Part shown: one piece after another, positions 24,723 through 32,722 of the stretch
Position numbering within the stretch: position 1 is the first letter of the stretch
Layout: every line of letters starts with the position of its first letter
DNA from: Mycobacterium paragordonae
Lineage (GTDB): Bacteria; Actinomycetota; Actinomycetes; Mycobacteriales; Mycobacteriaceae
Length of the DNA stretch: 64,000 bases
Reading direction: 5' to 3'
Assembly (NCBI RefSeq): GCF_003614435.1
Contig: NZ_CP025546.1
Coordinates: 992,001-1,056,000 of the forward strand
Translations under genes and position numbers: made by a program
Notes under the pieces: model-generated
Told to the model about the DNA's origin: nothing
The model's input: the letters and a program-made list of their open reading frames with translations, nothing else
Databases searched by the model: none

Positions 24723-25780
24723 GCCAGCGCCTTGTGGTAGATCTGCCGATGCGCCGCGGCTATCGCCCGTCGCTCATCGAGTCGGTGTTCCCATCGCGCC
24801 CGCGGAGCGGGATCCCCTGCCGCCCAACGCTCGTAGGCCCGACGCAGCGCGGTGGCCAGCGACTCCTCGTCGAATCCGTCTTCGTCGAAGCCGAAGCTCT
24901 CGCAGGGACGTTGCTGCCCGTAGTAGCCGCAGCCCGGCGCCACCACCGCGGTGCCCAGGTCGAAACAGGCTTCGAGCCAACCGGAGTGGGTGCCGAAGCG
25001 ATAGGGCAGCACCGACACGGTGAGCGACGCCAGGTAGTCCCAGAGTTGGTCATCTGAGAAGTACGGATGGGCCCTGACGTCGACGTGCTGGTAGCGCTCG
25101 TATTCCAGCAACGCCACGGCAGTCTCGGGTGCGAACCAGTGGTTTGCGGGATCGAAGATCTCGTCGTGGAAGTCAATCTGCAGCACCGCGCCGGGCAGCG
25201 AGGCCGAGATCTCGGTGAGCGCCTCTACTACGGGCAACGGATCCATGTTGGCGCGCAGGCTCTTCGCGTGCACACCGACCACGAAGTGTTCGTCCTCGCG
25301 CGGGCGTTCGATGAGGTCCCTGCCGAGGACATGGGGATGTGGCAACACGTGAGTGTGTCGTTGCCAGCGCCGCCAGATCGCCTGCGCGGCACCGGGGGTC
25401 AAGGTGATCAGCTCAACGGCCGCGGCGACCAGGACCTCCTGTTGGCCTGCGTGGTCCTCCGGCTCGGGGTGATGTGGATTGCGCAGGTCGTGCACGGTGT
25501 AGACGAGCGGCTTGTCATGCATCTTCAGTTCCTGGACCACGTCGCTCAACGCCTCGGGCCCGATCGCGTCGAAACCGAAATGAAGGTGGAAAACCTCGAA
25601 TTCGGTGTGGTGGGCGGAGACCCAACCCGGCTCCAGCATCAGCGGCGGCCACCAGCCCCCCGGCACGATGCGGCCGTCGGCCGGGATCGGATCATCCAGG
25701 CGCACAACGCAATCGCCGTCCGGATCGGCCAGATGGCGGACGTAGACGTGGGATGCCGGTACCGAGGCGACACGCAGCAA
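24719..25780 (-). CDS. GT4-like glycosyltransferase, first gene of the cassette
   Basis: A 353-residue protein resembling GT-B glycosyltransferases: a divergent N-terminal half with FHLHFGFD and VYTVHDLRN, and a C-terminal half with VGVHAKSLRANMD and THSGWLEACFDLGTAVV, matching the donor-site helix region. The E-x7-E pair is not obvious, so it is a remote member. The start is TTG 25780, supported by GGAGG 7 bases upstream; no in-frame ATG fits. The leader is about 115 bases long from a consensus SigF-type promoter. It is followed by three further glycosyltransferases with overlapping stops and starts, so the four are translated as one unit. Confidence 0.72.
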   Translation of the reverse strand: MLRVASVPASHVYVRHLADPDGDCVVRLDDPIPADGRIVPGGWWPPLMLEPGWVSAHHTEFEVFHLHFGFDAIGPEALSDVVQELKMHDKPLVYTVHDLRNPHHPEPEDHAGQQEVLVAAAVELITLTPGAAQAIWRRWQRHTHVLPHPHVLGRDLIERPREDEHFVVGVHAKSLRANMDPLPVVEALTEISASLPGAVLQIDFHDEIFDPANHWFAPETAVALLEYERYQHVDVRAHPYFSDDQLWDYLASLTVSVLPYRFGTHSGWLEACFDLGTAVVAPGCGYYGQQRPCESFGFDEDGFDEESLATALRRAYERWAAGDPAPRARWEHRLDERRAIAAAHRQIYHKALA

Positions 25781-25896
25781 TGACGTTCCTCCATGGTTGT
25801 CGAGCTATGCACCGGTTCGACGGACCATGCTTCGAGGAAGGCGTCGACGAGGCGCGGAAACCCGTTCCTGTTGGTTGAAGAACGCGCGGACTGCGG

Positions 25897-25921
25897 ATAC
25901 CCGCGAGCCTCCGGGTCAAAC
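25897..25921 (-). promoter_or_regulatory. SigF-type promoter for the glycosyltransferase operon
   Basis: Read leftward: GTTT (25921-25918), 15 bases, GGGTAT (25902-25897): exact consensus. It is 15 bases from the divergent promoter-like site at 25937. Confidence 0.78.
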
Positions 25922-25936
25922 GGACGACGTCGGTGG

Positions 25937-25961
25937 GTTTATCGCTGCCGGGACCGGCTAC
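25937..25961 (+). promoter_or_regulatory. Weaker SigF-type promoter for the short-chain dehydrogenase
   Basis: GTTT (25937-25940), 15 bases, GGCTAC (25956-25961). Two bases differ from GGGTAT, so alone it would be weak evidence; its spacing and location 39 bases before the GTG start make it plausible. Confidence 0.45.
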
Positions 25962-26000
25962 CCAGCCACGCCTGTAGTGCGTTCGAGAGAGGAACCTTTC

Positions 26001-26840
26001 GTGGGATTTGCCGAACAACAACAACCGGTGCCGGGCGTTCAAGGGCAGATGGATCCCGTACCCGACTGCGGCGAGAACAGCTACTCCGGTTCCGGGAAGC
26101 TGACCGGCAAGAGAGCGATCATCACCGGAGGAGACAGCGGGATCGGTCGCGCCGTCGCGATCGCGTTCGCCCGCGAGGGCGCGGACGTGTTGCTGGCGTA
26201 TCTGAGCGAGGACGAAGACGCGCGGGACACCGCCCGCTACGTCGAGGACGCGGGACGTAAATGCGTGCTGGTGTCCGGCGATCTGTCCGACCCGCAGCAT
26301 TGTCGCGCTGTCGTGGACCGGGCCGTCTCGGAGTTCGGTCGCATCGACGTGCTGGTGAACAACGCCGCCTATCAGATGACACACGAGACCCTCGAAGAGA
26401 TCTCCGACGAGGAGTGGGACCACACCTTCCGGCTCAACGTGGGGGCTTACTTCTACCTGGCCAAAGCCGCTCTGCCGCATATGGGTTCCGGCTCCTCGAT
26501 CATCGGGAGTTCGTCAGTCAACTCCGACTCGCCGAATCCGACTCTGGCACCCTATGCGGCAACTAAGGCGGCCATCGCCAACCTGTCCGCCAGCCTCGCC
26601 CAGATGTTGGGGCCCAAAGGTATCCGGGTCAACAGTGTGGCGCCCGGCCCGATCTGGACGCCGCTGATTCCCGCGACCATGCCCGCCGAGAAGGTGAAGT
26701 CGTTCGGCGACAACGTACCGCTGGGCCGAGCCGGGCAGCCGGCCGAACTGGCTCCGGTGTACGTGCTGCTGGCCTCCGACGACGCCAGTTACATCTCCGG
26801 CGCGCGGGTCGCAGTCACCGGGGGGCGGCCGATTCTGTAG
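26001..26840 (+). CDS. Stress-type short-chain dehydrogenase (GSP39/YdaD-like)
   Basis: A 279-residue NAD(P)-dependent classical short-chain dehydrogenase. The leader of about 35 residues (SYSGSGKLTGKRAIITGG) is typical of the YdaD/YghA/general-stress-protein-39 subgroup. The cofactor motif TGGDSGIG is at 42-49, the NNAAYQ motif and catalytic Tyr-x3-Lys (YAATK) follow. In Bacillus subtilis the related protein is under the general stress sigma factor SigB, the counterpart of SigF. GTG 26001 is preceded by GAGAGGA; the frame runs open upstream but through the promoter region. It is divergent from the glycosyltransferase operon and ends 1 base before the convergent PanE-like gene. Confidence 0.84.
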   Translation: MGFAEQQQPVPGVQGQMDPVPDCGENSYSGSGKLTGKRAIITGGDSGIGRAVAIAFAREGADVLLAYLSEDEDARDTARYVEDAGRKCVLVSGDLSDPQHCRAVVDRAVSEFGRIDVLVNNAAYQMTHETLEEISDEEWDHTFRLNVGAYFYLAKAALPHMGSGSSIIGSSSVNSDSPNPTLAPYAATKAAIANLSASLAQMLGPKGIRVNSVAPGPIWTPLIPATMPAEKVKSFGDNVPLGRAGQPAELAPVYVLLASDDASYISGARVAVTGGRPIL

Positions 26841-26841
26841 G

Positions 26842-27768
26842 TCAAGACGTTGTTTCCCAACGGTTTTCGATAGCCTTGACCAACGCGGTGAGCGTGGCGT
26901 TCACCGGGGCGTCCACGCCCACGCGAGCGCCCTGGCGCGGTACGGCGCCGTTGATGACGTCGATCTCGCTGACGCGTCGGGCTTCGTGATCCAGTAGCGC
27001 CGATGGTTTGGCGTCCGGCATTCCGGCGCCGAAGGCGCGCACGTGTTCGACCGGATCGGGGACATCGATGTTGATGTCGGAGGCGAAGGCCACCCGCCAC
27101 GCTTCCTTGGCCGCGGCCCGGCTGACCGGGCCCATGTCCGGGTCGTCCATCACCTGGCCGACCGTCATCCCGGTCAGCGCGCACGGCGCGCTGTAGGCGA
27201 CGTTGCAGATCAGTTTCTCCCACTGCATGGCGGCGATGTCGGGCACCGCCGCGGCGTCGAAGCCGGCATCGGCCCACACTTGCGCGATCGACTCGACCGT
27301 CGACCGGTCCAGCTCCGAATAGGCGCCGAAACGCATGGCGCGCATGGCGTTGTGGTGGACATGTCCGGGCGCCAGGCGGGCAGCGCCGAACCCGCTCGCG
27401 ATGCCGACGGCGAGCCGCTCGTCGCCGACGATGCCGGCAACAGTCTCCGCGGAGCCCAGGCCGTTCTGGATAGTCAGCACCGAGGTGCCCTCGCCCAGCA
27501 TCGGAAGTGCTTGCTGCGCAGCGGCGCTCACGTCAGCGGCCTTGACGGCCAGCACGATCAGATCCATGGTCTCGGCCGGTGCGACGGTGTCGGCCCGAAG
27601 CTGCACCGTCTGGTCGTAGCCCGGCCCGCTGACCCGCAGCCCGTGCCGCGCAATCTGGTCGATGCCGGGCTGGTACCGGTCGACCACCAGCACCTCGTTG
27701 CCCGCACCGGCCAGCCGCGCGGCATAAATGGAACCCATCGCGCCACAACCGATTACGGCAATCTTCAT
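26842..27768 (-). CDS. Ketopantoate reductase-like protein (PanE/ApbA family)
   Basis: A 308-residue NADP-dependent reductase of the 2-dehydropantoate 2-reductase family. The Rossmann motif is GCGAMGS (7-13); conserved internal points are AVKAADV, IQNGLG and the WEKLICN segment with the catalytic-type Lys. True PanE makes pantoate for coenzyme A, but many actinobacterial paralogues act on other 2-keto acids, and its place after a tartrate-dehydratase-like gene suggests such a role. A good AGGAG lies 8 bases before the ATG. Last gene of a three-gene leftward operon. Confidence 0.75.
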   Translation of the reverse strand: MKIAVIGCGAMGSIYAARLAGAGNEVLVVDRYQPGIDQIARHGLRVSGPGYDQTVQLRADTVAPAETMDLIVLAVKAADVSAAAQQALPMLGEGTSVLTIQNGLGSAETVAGIVGDERLAVGIASGFGAARLAPGHVHHNAMRAMRFGAYSELDRSTVESIAQVWADAGFDAAAVPDIAAMQWEKLICNVAYSAPCALTGMTVGQVMDDPDMGPVSRAAAKEAWRVAFASDINIDVPDPVEHVRAFGAGMPDAKPSALLDHEARRVSEIDVINGAVPRQGARVGVDAPVNATLTALVKAIENRWETTS

Positions 27769-27778
27769 CGCTACACTC

Positions 27779-28948
27779 CTAAGCCGTCAGGTCGACGATC
27801 GCCTCGGCCAGGCCGCTCTTGCGCTCCAGCCCGAAGCCCGGTGCGTCCGTCGGCGCGATCCTGCCATCGGACAGTGCGCAGCCGTCGGAATACCCCCCGA
27901 ACGGCTGAAAGACGCCGGGGTAGGACTCGCAGCCACCCAAGCCCAGTCCGGCCGCGATGTGCAGGTTGATCAGATGCCCGCCGTGCGGGAAGGCGAAGCG
28001 GCGGTCGAAGCCATGTGATTCGAGCACCTCGAGCATGCGAGCGTATTCAACCAGTCCGTAGCTCAGTCCGGCGTCCATCTGGAAGATGTCGCGGTCTGGC
28101 CGCATGCCGCCGTACCGGACCAGGTTGACGACGTCGGGCACCGAGAACAGGTTCTCCCCGGTGGCGATCGCGCCGTCGTAGCAGTCCGCCACCGCGTGGT
28201 TCAATTCGAAATCCAGCGGGTCGCCCGGTTCCTCGTACCAGCGCAGCCGATGCCCGGCCAGCGCCCGGGCCCACTCGACAGCCGCCGATCGGTCGAACCT
28301 GCCGTTGGCGTCCACCGCGACGCGGCCGCCCTCGCCGACCACGTCGATGACGGCCTCCACCCGGGCCAGATCCTCCGGCATCGGCGCCCCGCCGATCTTC
28401 ATCTTGACCGCGCCGTAGCCCAGGTCGAGGTAGGACTTCATCTCATCGCGCAATGTGTCCAGGCCGGCGCCCGGGTAGTAGTACCCGCCGGCGGCGTACA
28501 CCGGAACCGAACCCAGGGGCTCACGCCCGAACCGGCGTGCGATCGTCTCGTAGGCGGGTTCGTCGTCGAGTTTGGCGTTCAGATCCCAGCACGCCAGTTC
28601 CAGCGCGGCGGCCGCGGCGGCCCGGTCGCCGTGTCCGCCCGGTTTCTCGTCGCGCAACGCGCAGGCCAGCAAGGCCGCCGGATCGAGCCGTCCCGAGTCG
28701 TCCAGCAGCGTGTCCGGATCCGCGGCAAGCACCCGGGGAATCATTCGGTCCCGCAGAATCCCGCTCTGGGCGAACCTGCCGATCGAATCGAAGGCGACAC
28801 CGGTCACGCGCCTGCCGTTTCGGACGCCGACCAGCGCCACCAGCGAGACGGTGTGGCCGGCGAAATTGACCCGGGAATTTGCCGGCGTTTTGCCGGCAGC
28901 GCCCTGCAACGCGACCGCCCGCTCCCGGATCTCGGTGAGTTGCGTCAC
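27779..28948 (-). CDS. D-tartrate dehydratase-like enolase-superfamily enzyme
   Basis: A 389-residue mandelate-racemase-subgroup enolase-superfamily protein. The catalytic set is Lys182-x-Lys184 (VKMKIGG), metal ligands Asp213, Glu239 and Glu265, and His322 in FPHGGH; Lys102 is also present. As I recall, these are the very positions in Bradyrhizobium D-tartrate dehydratase, where Lys184 and His322 start and finish the removal of water to give oxaloacetate. The C-terminal GLGLGG...SYPGVFQPFGG region also resembles that enzyme. This is stronger evidence than a generic family call, but neighbouring subgroups (other sugar-acid dehydratases) remain possible. The GTG start overlaps the previous stop (GTGA). 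Confidence 0.78.
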   Translation of the reverse strand: MTQLTEIRERAVALQGAAGKTPANSRVNFAGHTVSLVALVGVRNGRRVTGVAFDSIGRFAQSGILRDRMIPRVLAADPDTLLDDSGRLDPAALLACALRDEKPGGHGDRAAAAAALELACWDLNAKLDDEPAYETIARRFGREPLGSVPVYAAGGYYYPGAGLDTLRDEMKSYLDLGYGAVKMKIGGAPMPEDLARVEAVIDVVGEGGRVAVDANGRFDRSAAVEWARALAGHRLRWYEEPGDPLDFELNHAVADCYDGAIATGENLFSVPDVVNLVRYGGMRPDRDIFQMDAGLSYGLVEYARMLEVLESHGFDRRFAFPHGGHLINLHIAAGLGLGGCESYPGVFQPFGGYSDGCALSDGRIAPTDAPGFGLERKSGLAEAIVDLTA

Positions 28949-29340
28949 TCGCTTTTCCGCAGCAGCACTGCTTGTTCGAACGGCAGGTTGGCGAACAGCG
29001 GACGCAACCCCCGGGTGACGTAGGGCACCGCTTCCTTCTTGGTCATCACCCGCGGGTCGGTGACGCCGAAGGTCCTGCCGTAACGCTGCAGACGGCCACC
29101 ACCGGCCGCTTTGAGGTTCTTCAGCCAGTCCCGGTCGGGCCCGTAGGTCAGCATGATCACCACCCCCGGCCGTCCGTCGTCAACAGCGGTGAACACGACC
29201 AGCGGAGTGCGGTACGGCTTGCCGGAGCGGCGCCCGACGTGCGCGAGGATGCCGTGCAACGGGATCCAGCCTGCCCACACACGCTGGATGGGATTGGTGA
29301 CATAGCGGTTGAACCGCGCCAGCCATTGGGGGAGTTGCAT
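28945..29340 (-). CDS. Deazaflavin (F420)-dependent nitroreductase-family protein (Rv0523c family)
   Basis: A 131-residue protein, the same length as Rv0523c when started at ATG 29340. It has the split-barrel DUF385/Ddn-like layout: an amphipathic N-terminus, GRRSGKPYRTPLVVF, then YGPDRDWLKNLKAAG. Proteins of this family bind coenzyme F420 or related flavins; members reduce quinones or nitro compounds, though many have no known substrate. The open frame extends upstream over the divergent hemL, which I reject. First gene of the leftward operon with the tartrate-dehydratase-like and PanE-like genes. Confidence 0.75.
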   Translation of the reverse strand: MQLPQWLARFNRYVTNPIQRVWAGWIPLHGILAHVGRRSGKPYRTPLVVFTAVDDGRPGVVIMLTYGPDRDWLKNLKAAGGGRLQRYGRTFGVTDPRVMTKKEAVPYVTRGLRPLFANLPFEQAVLLRKSE

Positions 29341-29398
29341 GACGTAACTCTTACACCCTGTAGTTGAACCTGTCGGCACGGCTGGGACACTGGTCGGC

Positions 29399-30715
29399 AT
29401 GGGGATCGACCAGGCAACCGCGCAGGTGCGCGCCTCGGCGCAGCTGTTCTCCGATGCCTGCGAGGTGATACCCGGTGGGGTGAACTCGCCGGTGCGGGCG
29501 TTCACCGCGGTGGGCGGCACTCCGCGGTTCATCACCGAGGCCCATGGCTGCCGGCTCACCGACGCCGACGGCAACACCTACGTCGACCTGGTCTGCTCCT
29601 GGGGCCCGATGATCCTGGGTCATGCACACCCGGCCGTCGTCGACGCCGTCAGCAGGGCGGCGGCCCACGGACTGTCGTTCGGAGCCCCGACGCCCGCCGA
29701 GACCGAACTGGCCACCGAAATCATCGGGCGGGTCGCACCCGTCGAGCGGATCCGGCTGGTGAACTCCGGCACCGAAGCCACCATGAGCGCGATCCGGCTG
29801 GCGCGCGGGTTCACCGGCCGGTCCAAGATCGTCAAGTTCTCCGGGTGCTATCACGGGCACGCGGACGCGCTGCTCGCGGACGCGGGCTCGGGGGTGGCCA
29901 CCCTGGGGCTGCCGTCCTCGCCCGGCGTCACCGGCGCGGCTGCGGCCGACACGATTGTGCTGCCCTACAACGACATCGACGCTGTCCGGGAGACGTTCGC
30001 CCGGTTCGGTGAACAGATCGCGGCGGTGATCACCGAGGCCAGCCCCGGCAACATGGGTGTCGTCCCGCCGGCGCCGGGTTACAACGCGGGACTGCGGTCG
30101 ATCACCGCCGAACACGGTGCGCTGCTGATCTCCGACGAGGTGATGACCGGGTTCCGGGTGAGCCGAAGTGGTTGGTACGGAATCGATCCCGTCGACGCGG
30201 ACCTGTTCACCTTCGGCAAGGTGATGAGCGGCGGCCTGCCCGCCGCGGCGTTCGGCGGCCGGGTCGAGGTGATGGAGCGACTGGCCCCGCTCGGACCGGT
30301 TTATCAGGCCGGCACGCTGTCGGGTAACCCGGTGGCGATGGCGGCCGGGCTGGCCACCCTGCGGGCCGCGGACGACTCCGTGTACGGCGCGCTGGACGCC
30401 AACGCCGACCGGCTGACTGCGCTGTTGACCGACGCTTTGACGAAGGCCGGTGTGGCGCATCAGATTCCGCGCGCCGGCAACATGTTCAGCGTGTTCTTCA
30501 CCGACACACCGGTGACCGACTTCGCGTCCGCGCGGGCCAGCCAGACCTGGCGTTACGCGCCGTTCTTTCATGCCCTGCTCGACGCCGGCGTCTACCCGCC
30601 GTGCAGCGCGTTCGAGGCGTGGTTCGTCTCGGCCGCTCTCGACGACAGCGCCTTCGAACGGATCGCTGACGCGCTACCCGCCGCGGCCGCCGCGGCACAG
30701 GAGGAACGACCCTGA
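29399..30715 (+). CDS. hemL: Glutamate-1-semialdehyde 2,1-aminomutase
   Basis: Second step of C5 haem synthesis: converts glutamate-1-semialdehyde to 5-aminolevulinate using pyridoxamine/pyridoxal phosphate. The 438-residue class-III aminotransferase has the PLP-binding Lys274 in [10 protein letters not shown], the NSGTEA phosphate-binding loop and the [10 protein letters not shown] segment. It starts the rightward run leading to the cytochrome c maturation genes, tying haem supply to cytochrome assembly; the phosphatase gene begins inside its stop codon. Confidence 0.94.
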   Translation: MGIDQATAQVRASAQLFSDACEVIPGGVNSPVRAFTAVGGTPRFITEAHGCRLTDADGNTYVDLVCSWGPMILGHAHPAVVDAVSRAAAHGLSFGAPTPAETELATEIIGRVAPVERIRLVNSGTEATMSAIRLARGFTGRSKIVKFSGCYHGHADALLADAGSGVATLGLPSSPGVTGAAAADTIVLPYNDIDAVRETFARFGEQIAAVITEASPGNMGVVPPAPGYNAGLRSITAEHGALLISDEVMTGFRVSRSGWYGIDPVDADLFTFGKVMSGGLPAAAFGGRVEVMERLAPLGPVYQAGTLSGNPVAMAAGLATLRAADDSVYGALDANADRLTALLTDALTKAGVAHQIPRAGNMFSVFFTDTPVTDFASARASQTWRYAPFFHALLDAGVYPPCSAFEAWFVSAALDDSAFERIADALPAAAAAAQEERP

Positions 30716-31323
30716 TGGCCGAACAAACCCGGGTGCACGTGATTCGGCACGGCGAGGTGCACAACCCCGGCGGCGTCCTCTACGGCCGGCTGCCCGGTTT
30801 CCGCCTGTCGGAGAACGGCGCCGCGCAGGCCGCCGCCGTCGCTGACTTTCTCGCGGACCGCGACATCGTGGCGGTGGTCGCATCGCCGTTGCAGCGGGCA
30901 CAGGAGACCGCCGCCCCCATCGCCGCCCGGCACAACCTGCCGGTGGACACCGATCCCGACCTGATCGAGTCGGCCAACTTCTTCGAAGGCCGCAAGGTGG
31001 GTCCGGGTGACGGCGCCTGGCGCGACCCGCGGGTGTGGTGGCAGCTGCGTAATCCGTTCACCCCGTCCTGGGGCGAGCCGTACAGCGAGATCGCCGCCCG
31101 GATGGCGGCGGCGGCAGACAAGGCCCGGGCGCGTGCCGCCGGCCACGAGGTGGTGTGCGTCAGTCACCAGCTGCCGGTGTGGACGCTGCGCATGCACGTG
31201 ACGGGCCGCCGGCTCTGGCACGACCCGCGGCGGCGAGAGTGTGGGTTGGCGTCGGTGACCTCGCTGGTCTACGAGGACGATCGGTTGGTCACGGTCGAAT
31301 ATGCAGAACCGGCGGCCGGATGA
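30715..31323 (+). CDS. Histidine phosphatase (phosphoglycerate-mutase family, Rv0525)
   Basis: A 202-residue histidine-phosphatase-superfamily protein with the RHG motif (Arg11-His12-Gly13) at the N-terminus, the second catalytic His in CVSHQLPVW and the SPLQRAQET segment. Family members remove phosphate from many small molecules; the substrate here is not known. It overlaps hemL by one base (TGATG) and the thioredoxin-like gene by four, so it belongs to the hemL-ccs operon. Length equals that of Rv0525. Confidence 0.82.
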   Translation: MAEQTRVHVIRHGEVHNPGGVLYGRLPGFRLSENGAAQAAAVADFLADRDIVAVVASPLQRAQETAAPIAARHNLPVDTDPDLIESANFFEGRKVGPGDGAWRDPRVWWQLRNPFTPSWGEPYSEIAARMAAAADKARARAAGHEVVCVSHQLPVWTLRMHVTGRRLWHDPRRRECGLASVTSLVYEDDRLVTVEYAEPAAG

Positions 31324-31934
31324 CGGTTCGGCGCTGGGTGCTCGCCGCGGCGGTGGTGACGGGGCTGTTGACGGGCTGCTCCGGGCGCGACGCTGTTGCG
31401 CAGGGCGGCACCTTCGAGTTCGTCTCCCCGGGGGGCAAGACCGACATCTTCTACGACCCGCCGGACAGCCGAGGTCGCCCCGGCCCGCTGTCGGGGCCGA
31501 GTCTGACCGACCCGGCGCGGACCCTGTCGCTGAACGACTTCGCCAGTCAGGTCGTCGTCATCAATGTGTGGGGCCAGTGGTGCGGCCCGTGCCGGGCCGA
31601 GATCGGGCAGTTGCAGCGGGTGTATGACGCGACCCGCGATTCCGGCGTCTCGTTCCTCGGGATCGACGTCCGGGACAACAGCCGCGAAGCGGCCCAGGAC
31701 TTCGTCAACGACCGGCACGTGACGTTTCCGTCGATCTACGACCCGCCGATGCGCACCCTGATCGCCTTCGGCGGCAAGTATCCGACCACCGTCATTCCGT
31801 CGACGCTGGTGCTGGACCGGCAACACCGGGTGGCCGCGGTGTTCCTGCGTGAACTGCTCGCCGAGGACCTGCAACCGGTGGTTCAGCGGGTCGCCGCGGA
31901 GTCCCCGGCCAAAGCGAGTTCGGGGTCGCAGTGA
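31320..31934 (+). CDS. Thioredoxin-like lipoprotein for cytochrome c maturation (Rv0526/CcsX type)
   Basis: A 204-residue exported thioredoxin-fold protein. It has a lipoprotein signal (LLTGC, Cys near residue 20) and a redox centre Trp-Cys88-Gly-Pro-Cys91. It should sit outside the membrane and reduce apocytochrome c haem-binding cysteines, taking electrons from CcdA encoded next. ATG 31320 overlaps the previous stop; an open frame extends upstream but has no signal. It belongs to the System II cytochrome c set. Confidence 0.86.
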   Translation: MTVRRWVLAAAVVTGLLTGCSGRDAVAQGGTFEFVSPGGKTDIFYDPPDSRGRPGPLSGPSLTDPARTLSLNDFASQVVVINVWGQWCGPCRAEIGQLQRVYDATRDSGVSFLGIDVRDNSREAAQDFVNDRHVTFPSIYDPPMRTLIAFGGKYPTTVIPSTLVLDRQHRVAAVFLRELLAEDLQPVVQRVAAESPAKASSGSQ

Positions 31935-32722
31935 CCGGTTTCGCCCACATCGCCTCCGCCGGGCCACTGGTGGTGGCGCTCGGGGTGTGTCTGCTGGCCG
32001 GGCTGGTGTCGTTCGCGTCGCCGTGTGTGGTGCCGCTGGTGCCCGGTTACCTGTCCTATCTGGCGGCGGTGGTGGGCGTCGAGGAGGGCGAGCCGGCCGG
32101 AAACGGCGCCGGGACCCTGAAGGCGCCGCCCGCCGCGCGCTGGCGGATCGCCGGATCGGCGGCGCTGTTCGTCGCCGGGTTCACCGCGGTGTTCGTGCTG
32201 GGCACCGTGGTCGTGCTCGGCATGACGACCACGCTGATCACCAACCAGCTGCTGCTGCAGCGAGTCGGCGGTGTGCTGACCATCGTCATGGGACTGGTGT
32301 TCGTCGGGCTCGTCCCGGCGCTGCAGCGCCAGGCCCGGTTCAGTCCCCGGCAATGGACCTCGGTCGCCGGGGCCCCGCTGTTGGGTGCGGTGTTCGCGCT
32401 GGGCTGGACTCCGTGCCTGGGGCCGACGCTGACCGGGGTGATCACGGTGGCCTCGGCCACCGACGGCGCGAACGTGGCCCGCGGGATCGCGCTGGTGATC
32501 GCGTACTGCCTGGGGCTGGGCATTCCGTTCGTGTTGCTGGCGTTCGGCTCGGCCAGTGCGATGGCGGGATTGGGCTGGTTGCGCCGGCATACCCGGGCGA
32601 TCCAGGTGTTCGGCGGTGTGCTCTTGATCGCGGTCGGCACCGCGCTGGTCACCGGGGTGTGGAACGACTTCGTGTCTTGGCTGCGTGATGCCTTCGTCTC
32701 CGATGTCAGGCTGCCGATCTGA
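31931..32722 (+). CDS. ccdA: CcdA thiol-disulfide electron carrier (DsbD family)
   Basis: A 263-residue membrane protein with six hydrophobic segments and two buried cysteines in the expected places, Cys32 (ASPCVVP) and Cys162 (TPCLGP). It carries reducing equivalents across the membrane from cytoplasmic thioredoxin to the extracytoplasmic thioredoxin-like protein. GTG start overlaps the previous stop; its own stop overlaps the resB ATG. Confidence 0.9.
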   Translation: MTGFAHIASAGPLVVALGVCLLAGLVSFASPCVVPLVPGYLSYLAAVVGVEEGEPAGNGAGTLKAPPAARWRIAGSAALFVAGFTAVFVLGTVVVLGMTTTLITNQLLLQRVGGVLTIVMGLVFVGLVPALQRQARFSPRQWTSVAGAPLLGAVFALGWTPCLGPTLTGVITVASATDGANVARGIALVIAYCLGLGIPFVLLAFGSASAMAGLGWLRRHTRAIQVFGGVLLIAVGTALVTGVWNDFVSWLRDAFVSDVRLPI

